From: Prunus persica
Taxonomy: Eukaryota > Streptophyta > Magnoliopsida > Rosales > Rosaceae
Direction of reading: 5' to 3'
DNA: 64,000 bases
Assembly: GCF_000346465.2 (NCBI RefSeq)
Contig: NC_034014.1
Coordinates: 17,745,542-17,809,541, forward strand
Below the pieces are notes generated by a model. It did no database searches and was not told the DNA's origin. It saw nothing but the letters and a program-made list of their open reading frames with translations. The position numbers and the translations under genes are program-made. This document shows positions 55,180-64,000 of this stretch, in pieces; the first letter of the stretch is position 1; the number at the start of each line of letters is the position of its first letter.

Positions 55180-56450
55180 GATTTCAATTCTACCATAATC
55201 ACTGAGGATGACTGGAGAACTCCCATCATAAACTACTTACAGTATCCGACCCTGCCGTCTGAGAAAAGAGTCAGAATCATGGCTTTAAATTACCTTATGT
55301 GGAATGGAGATTTGGTCCGAAAAAGCAAAGACAAGGTACTTTTGAGGTGCCTGGGAAAGAAAAATGTGCTGGTTAATTAGAAGGTATGGCTACTTCTAGC
55401 CAACCATGATGAAGAATTGCATTAACTATTCCAAGGGATGTGAGGCTTGTCAAAAGCATGGACCAATCCAACAGGCTCCTTCAGTTCCCATAAATCTAGT
55501 AGTCAAGCCATGGCCATTCAGAGGATAGGCAATGGATCTCATTGGAAAGATATATCCAGCTAGCAGCAAACAACACTGTTTTATCATTGTAGCTACATAC
55601 TATTTCACCAAATAGGTGGAAGCCAAACCTGTTAAGTCCACTACATCTCAAGATCACACCTTCATAGAAGAGCAGATTATACAAAGTTTTGGCATTCTAG
55701 AATCAATCACAACTGACAGGGGATCTTCCTTCATATCTGGAGAAATGCTAGATATGGCAGAGGCATTCAAATTTAAGCTGCTCCAATCCACTCCTTATTA
55801 TGCTCAAGCTAATGGACAGTCAGAATCAAGTAACAAGGTGATCATCAACATTATCAGAAAAATGCTTGAGAAAAATCCAAAGCAATGACATGAGAAGTTA
55901 TCAGAAACTCTATGGGCATATAGGACTTCAAAAAGAGAAGCAATTGGCATGACCCCATATGCTCTAGCTTATGGTCATGATGCAATTCTGCCTATGGAAA
56001 TAGCAGTCCAATCTCTCATAATTGCTTATCAACAGAGTCTGATTGGAGAAGACTACTCTTAAGCCATGCTGCTAGAACTGGAAGGATTGGATGCAAGTAG
56101 GATTGATACTCAACAAACTCTTAGCAGGAAAATAGGCTGTATCAAGGGCCTACAACAAAAGAGTTAAAAACATGAGTTTTGAAGAGGGAGAAATAGTCTG
56201 GAAAACAGTTCTGCCCCTTGGAAGACATATAGCTGGTTATGGAAAGTGGTCACCTACATGGGAAAGTCCTTTCATAATTAAGCAAATCCTTGGACTAAGG
56301 GCATACACATTACATGATCGAGATGGAGACATTCATGCTGCACCAATCAATGGCAATTGGCTGAAGAAATTTTATCTAACTATGTGGGATTCAGAGGCTG
56401 TGCAAACAGATCCTGGAATAGAGAAGGAACAAGATAGAATTGTTGTTTGA
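55180..56450 (+). pseudogene. Integrase of the Tat element, degenerate
   Basis: After several stops (55378-55615) a readable core (55616-55887) has FGILESITTDRGSSFISGEM (catalytic Asp in TTDRG) and STPYYAQANGQSESSNKVI (catalytic Glu). A C-terminal part (56172-56449) has FEEGEIVWKTVLPLGRH and GKWSPTWESPFII. The zinc-binding N-terminal part is broken beyond confident reading. The 3' LTR expected after it is absent. Confidence 0.88.
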
Positions 56451-56649
56451 ATTTTGTTCAGAACTGTACTTGTAGATGTTATTTTTAAATCTGTTTTGTT
56501 CCCTGCATTCTTTTATTTTCAGTTAAACTAGAAAGATATCAAAAATGCAAAAGTTCCACAAAAAATAGGATTTATATTAAATATAGTCATTTTCCATGAC
56601 TAAGTTTAGTACATTCAAAATCTGAAAATTTAAAGCCCTAGCTTCCTAA

Positions 56650-57728
56650 GAGTTTCTTGCAATCCGGCCTTGTTAGTAGAGATTTCTTGCTGGAGAAGCA
56701 TCCCTTGATGGAGAGAGGCCTCAGAAATTTCCAAAGCTGGTCTAGAAGCTACTACCATGTTCTGCACAAGAAAATGGCCTTGGTCTTGGTACGTAGCCCA
56801 GCCCCAAGTTTGTTCTGTCTCTCCCTCAGCCCAGCAAGCTGTTTTTTAAATTCTTCAATTTGTTTCTCCAGCTTGTCAGCAGCAATCTTGGCTTCTTTAT
56901 ATCCTGTAACCATCTGATCCAATTATGTTTTCTACTTTATATAATCAGCCAAGTTGGCTTTATGAGCAGCCTTACAGAACTCGGAGGCTTTAAAGGAGGA
57001 TTTGAGATCCTCATAGCGGTTGTGGAGATTAAGCACGTGTTGCTCTCAAGGATAGGCCTAGGAGCCATGTTTTCCCTATGCAACAGGTCCAAGTCTTTCA
57101 TCAGTTGGTCAACAGCTTCTTGGTTTTCATCCAAGTCCAGCTCAGTGGTTTGCCAGATCTTCACTCTGTCCACTGCCTTGGATTTTGCCTTGCCAAGAGT
57201 AGAGCTAAGCTTATCCAGTTTGTCCAGCTGGGCATCCAGGTCCATAGCTTCAAACTCTGCCAATTCTGGGTTAGCAAAGGAGGCCATGGTAGATGAACCT
57301 GGGAGGGAATGAATAGGCATCTGCAAAACAAACTCAAGTCAGTTTTCAGATAAAGTCAAAATAAGAAAAGAAAGGAGGACACAAAGATACTCACAGCCAC
57401 AATGGGAGGCCTGAAAGGACTACTCACCACAGCTAGGACCCTAGCAGTCTTGTTCTCCATTACCTGAAAAGAAAAATAACAAATTAGAGAATATTAAGAC
57501 AAACAGAACGAAAAAGACAAGGCATAAAAAGACTGAAAATACCTCTGGGATAGGAGCAGTAACAACATCAAGGTATTCTGTTTCCACTTCAAGCTCTGGG
57601 GCAGTAGGAGAATGTTCTGCCTTCACATCATCAAAAAAGGCCAATTCTGAGCTTGTGGGTTCTGCCCTTTGAGCTTTTTCTTGTTGTTTGGCCAAGGCAA
57701 TGCTTTCTGCTATTACCTCAGCAGGAAT
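56650..57728 (-). pseudogene. Spliced antisense ORF of the Tat element (3' part)
   Basis: It lies downstream of pol and on the other strand, as known for antisense ORFs of some Tat elements. Minus-strand exons: 57728-57543 (IPAEVIAESIALAKQQEKAQ onward), 57462-57396 (VMENKTARVLAVVSSPFRPP) and 57320 downward (MPIHSLPGSSTMASFANPEL, a coiled-coil region with KSKAVDRVKIW and LMKDLDLLHRENMAPRP). The two introns (57542-57463 and 57395-57321) are 80 and 75 nt, GT-AG, both phase 0. A frameshift near 57050 breaks the coiled coil. The family often carries a plant mobile domain N-terminally; that part is missing here because of the fusion at 57728. Confidence 0.8.
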
Positions 57729-58783
57729 CTTGAGGGCAGCAAGATCACTGATGGTGACTTCTGGCTGGATCCTGAAATAGTAGTCGTGGCAGACATTTTC
57801 CATCTGTTCCCAGGTTTGAACAGAATTGGCGGGTAAGTTGGTATACCAGGTGAAGGCTTGTCCAGAGAGAGAATTTCCAAAAAGCCTTAGTTTTAACAGA
57901 GGGTTATTTTCTATGGCTATGCACTGGACAGAAAATCTGCATATATGCTCAACCGATGAAGCATAGGGGTCTTCTCCATTGAACAAGGTGAAGTTTGGTA
58001 CCTTGAAACCCAATGATAGAGGTATCTGATCAATGTAAGCCGGATATGGCTTTCTGTAGGTGGGCTTTTCTCCTCTTCAGGCTTCAGGCTCCATCATCTC
58101 CTTGATCATTCTCTGAAGTGCCCCAATGTCATTCAAAGAGTTGACAGGGTGCAAATTTCGCCCCTATTCTAGCTGGATGTGGTCAATCCTGTGCTCCATT
58201 CTATATAGCCTAGGCAAGACTTCCTCCCTGTGTTCTTCCTCTTCCTCAAAATCTAGATAATTCCTCTTGTTTGTCCCCAGTCTGTTCCTGTTATTGTTGG
58301 CAAATGGGTTAATTCCCCCTCTGCCTCTCCTGCCTCTTGCTAGTGGAGGGAATGGATTGGGGTCCATTCTTCTGGGTCTATAAGGCAACATAGCTAGTGC
58401 CTCAGGCAGAAGTGCCAAGGGCTGATCACGTGGGGCCACAGTTTGTGGAATAGGTGGAGGTTCTAGCTAATTCTGGGGGCTTGAACTGGTGCAGGGCTTT
58501 CTGGAGGAACTGAAGCCTCATGTTCTTGGATGGGAAGGATTCTTCCCCTCTGTCCAGCTTGGATTTCTCCACCTCCTGGTATTCCAGCTATCTGTGCGAT
58601 GAGAGGGTTCTCTTGGTATGGCCATGCCAGTCCTGGTGGAGGTCTATAAGGGAGGTCTAGTTGCTGGACCACAACATCTGGATTCAGAATTCTGGCAATA
58701 GCAGCCTCATGGTCCTTCCTGAACTGCTTGTTGACTTGCCATTGCATCATAGTTGTCATGTTGTTTAGAGTATCCTGGCTCAT
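57729..58783 (-). pseudogene. gag fragment of an oppositely oriented Tat copy
   Basis: On the minus strand it reads MMQWQVNKQFRKDHEAAIAR (58740), RPRRMDPNPFPPLARGRRGR (58360), and FKVPNFTLFNGEDPYASSVE (58010) to RIQPEVTISDLAALK, where it stops matching gag. It is the inverted counterpart of 49600-50637. From the next codon it is in frame with the antisense ORF, giving one open frame of 190 codons over the joint (58013-57441). Stops at about 58162 and 58460 break the earlier part. Confidence 0.88.
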
Positions 58784-59045
58784 TTATGCTGTAGCCTCCT
58801 ACCGGAACACAGCCTCCTGTATCTAGTTCCACCTTCTAGAGCCAGACCTGGAATATCTACTCCTGGTACTACCATGGGCTGATTGTCTAGCATCACTTTC
58901 TTCTGACTTAAGTCCTTCTTGAAGAGCTGCCTGATCTCTTTCCATGGCACAGCCGTGGATTCTGGCTAAAACTTTTAATATTCATACACTTAGAAGATTC
59001 TTCTAGGAGTATGTACACTAAGAAGTCCCATTGGACGTGCCAAAT

Positions 59046-61144
59046 TGTTCACCCGTTTTATGTTCGTTCCTGTGATGGTAGGGTAAAGTTCCCCATTGCC
59101 TTGAAAACCGTTGACTGGTCAATAAGCCAACTTTCTTTAGTGTGCGAGCGTGCCACTGCTAGCAGTGAGAATTCTAGCATACTTCTTAAAAATAGATTAC
59201 TTGCGCCCCAAGTTACTAATTTATAAGCAAGCGATTGTGAATTTGGGTGAGGAATATCTCCCCAATAAGTTCTTTTCTTGCCTCCAACTGGTGAGGACTT
59301 TCACAATTTTTTACAGTACAAAACTGGTAGTTCTAGCTAGAATAAAGGGAGATTCACTATTATACCCAATATAGGGGCCCAAATTATAAAAATATCCTAA
59401 TGAAATGGACTTTAGAAACACACCCAAAGCCCATTTACAACATAACAAATAGGCTTTTAACTTCTTATAAATTATAAAACTGCCATCAATTTCTTAAAAC
59501 AAGCCCAACCCCAAAATCTCATAAAAAATACCTAAAACACTTAATAAGGCATCAAAGTAATTTAATAATTAATATTAAATTCAATAATCCAGTTGTCATT
59601 TTTTGGGTTTTTTTTGAGTTTGTTTATAAAAATTCAATGGTGTAGGGTTTATCTATAATATTAGTGCTAAGAATGGGTATTTCACTAAATATCTCCAAAA
59701 TAAATGATAAGATAGCGAACTGGTTTAGGCAGAAGTGCCTTTTACAAAACTCAAAAATAGAAGACCAACTCTAAAAAGACAAAAAGAGATAGCTGGACTT
59801 CAATTTCTACCTGGATAAATGCTTCTGATCCTGGCTAGATTGGATATGTCTGTGCTGGACTGGACTATCAACACTTTCAACTATCAAGTTTCAGCTGTAA
59901 ATCGATACCAATGTTCGAGTTTGGCAGAGTTTTAATCTATTTCAAGCCCTGGAAGGCTTTTTAAATGGGCAGAATTGGAACCTCTTCAGTCTGGAAGGGG
60001 CAGAAGTGGCTAGACTTGATGATTACTGAGCTGGAATTGCACTGTAATACCTGTTCTACTTGATCAAGGCTCTCCATAAATTTGTTGAGGTTTTCATATT
60101 TGTAAAACCCGAACTCTGCTTGATTTGACTTATGCTGGACCAAATTTGTAACGAGAGAAATCTCGTTTTGAATGACTTATTTCTCTAAGTCTGAACTAGA
60201 GTTGGAAATTTTGATTTGTAACTGGCTTATTTCTTGTGGCTCAATGAGCTTTTGGTTGCTTCAGTGTTTTGAAGGTTTTTGAGATCTTGATCATTTTGAG
60301 TTTTTGCTTTTGATTGATTTTTTGGTTGTCCTTTAATCTATTCATCTCCTCTCATATTTATAGGAAATGCTGGAGTGGGTTTTTTAATCTTTAAAATGGG
60401 CGGCAGATCTTCAAAAAAATCTTTTCTCTTTTCAAAGCCGTAAAAGAAGCAAGTCATTGTTTTGGCAGATAAGAACCATCAACAATCAGCTTTCATAGAG
60501 GTCTTTTCTTTGCTTTTCTGAAAAAAAAAAAAAAAAACCAACTCCTTTTGTTCTATGTTTGTTCCTTATAAAGAGAAAAACTCAATCTGCCATGATGGTC
60601 AGTTTGTTTTCCCTGTTTGAACAACTCCCTTGCTCCCTACTTATCACTTGAAATCGTAGTCTGCTTATCTTTTGGAAAGGCCACCTATTTTGGTGCAGAA
60701 TTGTGTATATAAAAAATAAAAAAAAAGGTTCTGATCTTTTGGCTGCAGAGTTTCAGAGAAGTCTTTCTGTTAATGACCTGCTTTTATTAATTACCAATCA
60801 ACTCTCTTGTGATAGTTGAAATTATTGACTTTTCAAAGTTAGGTAGTCACGTGGGTTCTGAGAATAGACTTTCCAAAAAATCTGTTGATCTTGTACTCTG
60901 GGTTTTGAGATAAATGGTGAGTATTTAGAGGTTGGGCCGAATCGAATTTTTTTTTATTGATCTGCTCTAGTGGTCAATTGCCATTTAAATTGGCATTTTT
61001 TACAACTCTGCCATTTCGTGAAAGACGTGGGCCTCTGATGTGTTTTTGGACTCTCTTTTTTTGAATTAAAGCCTAGTCCGCTGTTCTTTTCTGTTTTGTG
61101 GGCTTTTTGATTTTGGACAGGGTGTGCCAAATTAGGTCCAAACA
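59046..61144 (-). mobile_element. LTR C, 5' LTR of the minus-strand Tat copy
   Basis: Limits are tgttcacccgttttatg (left) and ...aggtccaaaca (right). The right flank cttgc (61145-61149) equals the left flank of LTR A. On the inner (left) side the primer site and gag of the minus-strand copy follow. About 350 bp of its length is the M1 MITE at 59347. Without it the LTR is about 1.74 kb, close to LTR B (1.71 kb). Confidence 0.88.
59347..59696. mobile_element. 350-bp MITE, family M1 copy 3, inserted in LTR C
   Basis: It begins gggagattcactattatacc and ends cactaaatatctcc. LTR A reads agaataaatgataag with no insert; here agaataaa is followed by the MITE and then by aaaataaatgataag. That gives a duplication of about 8 bp with one mismatch (59339-59346 and 59697-59704). 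It is highly similar to the copy at 16206. Confidence 0.93.
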
Positions 61145-61703
61145 CTTGCACATGGGCTGAGTGAGCTCCATTGAAATTTTTTTTGAGTCCAGACAATAGC
61201 TGAACTGCTATTTGGCCCCTTCATTTTCTTGGTTTAGAAGAAATTTTGGACTATAATTTGGGATATTTTGAATTTGACCTCATGAATTGGAGATAACCTA
61301 ATAAGTCATACTTGAAAAAAAAAAGTGAAGTGCATTTGGTAACTAGAGAACATTGTCCACCATCGTCTAGTATATTCACATGAACTCAAACAAGCCACCC
61401 ATACTTGCATTATTGTTAATTATTTTTCATTTCATTTCCATCATTTTTCTTGATTTTTAACCATTGTTATTTTTCTTAAATTAATATTTTCATCAAAATT
61501 TTCATGTTTTTAAACTCCTGTCCTGTTGTGGACATCTACATTAATTACATAATTTACAGTGGCAACAAAAATAAAACATGGGTTATAAAGTAGATTTTTC
61601 ATTCACTTTTCTCGCACGATGTTATATGATAAAGTAAAATTATACCTGTTCCCTAACAACAACGTTGATATGGCCGAGTTGGTCTAAGGCGCCAGATTAA
61701 GGT

Positions 61704-61736
<33 letters not shown>

Positions 61737-62107
61737 TGTCAACAAATCTTTTTTTATTTATTAAAATTTTCATATTTGCGATATAAATAACCTTATCCCC
61801 CTACCTCTCTCTCTGGTGCATATATCGGAAAAGAGCAAACCCATGACGAGCTTGGCCATGGCTTCTCTCACACTCTCACTCTCAAAGCCTGCCTCTTCTT
61901 CTTCCTCCTCCTCCTCCTCTCACTTTTATCGACAATTTCGAACCAGAGCTTCTTCCTCTGCTGCTCCCGGTGTCGAACTCAACACCCTTCAATCCGCCAT
62001 TGCAAAGGTTCTTCTTCCATTACGCTTTTGGTTTTCATTTATCTATTTTTATTTTTATTTCTAATTTCTCATAAAAATTGCGCCATCACTAATTGCTATG
62101 CTACACT
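61145..62107 (+). repeat. Duplicated flank, right copy
   Basis: The right counterpart of 46656-47603. It continues without a break into the rest of intron 1 and the later exons, so this is the functional and probably original copy. Confidence 0.92.
61664..61744 (+). tRNA. tRNA-Leu (anticodon AAG), right copy
   Basis: The body is identical to the copy at 47175: acceptor GTTGATA/TGTCAAC, anticodon AAG in TTAAGGT, A and B boxes intact, discriminator A. The leader ends caacaac before the start (CAA motif). The T-run after the gene (tctttttttatt) is interrupted once but long enough for Pol III termination. It lies about 100 bp before the plastid-gene start codon, on the same strand. Confidence 0.97.
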
Positions 62108-63312
62108 TCGTATTCGTAATTAAAGAATTAAAAAAATATATTTTGATTTGAGGAATGAAAAATGAAACTGCAGCTTGTATTGAACTCTTCCTATTAAATC
62201 ATGATTGCATTTGTTGGTTAAGGCATACTTAATCAATGTACATCCTTTATCATGAGTTAATCATGAAATTTAATATCAGAATGAAAATCAGCTGGAGAGT
62301 TAATGTAAATTCTTCCTCCTTCTCTCCCATTTACCTTCATTTCTATTATCTTTATTCGAATTCGTAGATAATTGTTTTAGTTTAAATTTTCAATCCCCTT
62401 GCTATTGCTAAATAGATAGAGAGAACATCATTGATTGTTGACGCACATATCTTTGAGAAATAGATCGAAGTTAAATATCGCTATGCATTTTATGCAGAAA
62501 GATAGCAGTGCGGTTAAAGAGGCACTTGATCAGCTAAGTGAAGTTGGTTGGGCCAAGAAATGGAGTTCTCAGCCCTATGTCTCACGGCGTACGGTCAGTC
62601 TCCGTTACAAGTGTGAAGTTCTGGGAAAGTGCTACTCAAAAAATTACCAACATCTACAAACAAACCCATGCATACATGTACTTGAATGATGATCATCTGT
62701 TCAAAGTATTGACTCTTTCAAGTTTCAACATTTATGCACCAGACATCGCTTAGGGAGCTGACAACTCTTGGAATTAAAAATGCAGAAACTCTTGCAGTTC
62801 CCAGCGTCAGAAATGATGTAAGTATTCATAAAACTAGTAATTTCTTTGGGCTACTTGCATTCAGAATGTGCGAAAATTGCATACGAAACACGTTCTTGGA
62901 TGTTCATTACCTCTTCATACAGTGTGCAAGATTGTTTTGCAAAGCCTCAACACCACATTTACTTATCTATCCTTTTTATTTGTGCTTTGAACTTTTATGA
63001 AGTTAACTCTCATAGCAGCAAACCCTTACCCAAAACGCCCAAACCAATTCTGAGTAGGATTTAGAATTGTCAGCATCCTCTTGTAAATTTTTCTACCTAT
63101 TTTCTTCTTACATGTCTTTCAGCGAATCTAATATGATATGGGGAAATATGGGATACTTTACATCTAAATTGGGAATGCAGCTCTTTCTATATGCATTGGT
63201 CTCAAACTACTTTTTGTAAATTTGATATCGTTCAGTGATACAGGCGGCTTTTCTATTCACCGTGGTGGGGACGACAGGATTCTTAGGTCTTCTTGCTGGC
63301 CAACTTCCTGGG
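61843..63312 (+). CDS. Plastid-targeted membrane protein, 5' part (exons 1-4; continues past window)
   Basis: Exons 61843-62007, 62498-62593, 62743-62817 and 63244-63312 are all in phase 0 with GT-AG borders, giving 135 codons. The N-terminus (MTSLAMASLTLSLSKP, then a run of nine Ser and FRTRASSSAAPGVELNTL) is a typical chloroplast transit peptide. The mature start has KDSSAVKEALDQLSEVGWAK and SSQPYVSRRTTSLRELTTLG, followed by a first membrane segment (AAFLFTVVGTTGFLGLLAGQ). From memory this matches a conserved plant chloroplast family (Arabidopsis At5g27290-like, called stress-regulated, distantly FtsH-metalloprotease-like). The function is not certain. An ATG at 61858 is an alternative start. 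The rest of the gene lies beyond 64000; 63313-64000 reads as intron 4. Confidence 0.85.
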
Positions 63313-64000
63313 GTAAATTTGATTATATCTCCTTGTCTCTGTAAGTCCACATATAAATTATACATCAACTATCTAAACAGTGTGATTAGGAGGGATTTTC
63401 GTAATCCTATATTGTTGTGTAATGAATTTTTTTTTAACTTTCTTTTTCTTTAGCAGTGTATAGTTGATAGTATTTTTCTTTATTTTTCTTTTTCATATAT
63501 TGGCATTAAAAAAATGCCTTTTTCTACTCTTACACAAATATATGAAATTTTAATCTGGCAAGTTTTCTTACTCTGATCTGGAGGAGGAGATAGGAATATG
63601 GTTTTTGGATTTTACAGTTGCAATCTAACCTGGATCACATGATTACTTTTGCATGAAAGTGGAAGGCATTTTCAAAGTCCCTTTCTTGTGTCTGTGACCA
63701 CACATTAAGCATGTATTGTAGAGCTCTGGCTATATAAGCAGGGCTGAAGAATCCAATTATTATGTAAGCTACTTTTTTTTTTTTTTTGGATGAGGACCTA
63801 TGTCAGTGCAATTGTATTGCTGCCAGTCTAGCACAAGGCGTTGGGGGACAGACTGGATAATCGATGGCCACTTTCATTTGATAGTTGAAGTAGACAAGAA
63901 GACCTCTGTCCAGGATGTCACAAATTAATTAATTACAGATTGTCAACATTTTTACTAAAACAAAGAACTTAACTTCCTTATGCAAACAACTTGAATTGTA
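63313..64000 (+). other. Intron 4 of the plastid-protein gene (to window end)
   Basis: It starts with a gtaaat donor. No further exon in the expected frame is visible before the window ends. It holds a 14-T run near 63773. Confidence 0.5.

Overview
The window is nuclear DNA of a flowering plant. It has AT-rich spacers, short exons split by GT-AG introns, simple repeats, and many plant-type mobile elements (Tat-lineage Ty3/gypsy, MULE, PIF/Harbinger, MITEs). A rosaceous tree is my best guess from the style of the elements and genes, but the sequence does not prove it.

Host genes. I can support five host protein-coding loci: a 52-residue tail-anchored membrane micropeptide (5201-5359, +); an intronless PPR protein (8423-10957, -); a ten-exon plastid shikimate kinase (20182-22946, +), whose exons join in frame to a 306-residue protein; an intronless F-box/kelch protein (25639-26739, -); and the first four exons of a plastid protein that runs off the right edge (61843-63312, +). 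Two identical tRNA-Leu(AAG) genes lie at 47175 and 61664. Pieces of dead host genes lie at the left end (NOC3-like and TTI1-like fragments) beside a roughly 170-bp tandem array.

Mobile DNA by region. 3958-4160 is a foldback MITE with a 9-bp target duplication. 5745-7834 is an intact-looking short non-autonomous LTR element with a 5-bp duplication. 11.2-13.0 kb holds two MITE-like elements, one with a perfect 36-bp palindrome. 13.9-15.9 kb is a long LTR. 16.2-19.2 kb holds two copies of one MITE family, one split by another TIR element. 26978-29231 is a MULE-type element with a second MULE-type element inside it; both have perfect 9-bp duplications. 29.7-31.7 kb is an LTR. 31955-43266 is a decayed MULE of the same TIR family as the nested element, with a transposase, an antisense GRF zinc-finger gene and two giant solo LTRs inside. 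43.4-45.1 kb is a Harbinger transposase relic.

The right-hand 19 kb (45-64 kb) is a rearranged duplication. LTR, tRNA-Leu and plastid-gene exon 1 occur twice in the same order. The left exon copy is broken by a stop codon, and its intron 1 carries a Tat-lineage gypsy element. That element is joined head-to-head with a second copy of itself that points the other way. At the joint the gag reading frame runs in frame into the element's spliced antisense ORF.

I found no sign of a prokaryotic-type system, CRISPR array or phage. The most interesting content is the nested MULE family and the duplicated tRNA/plastid-gene locus with its chimeric gypsy element.
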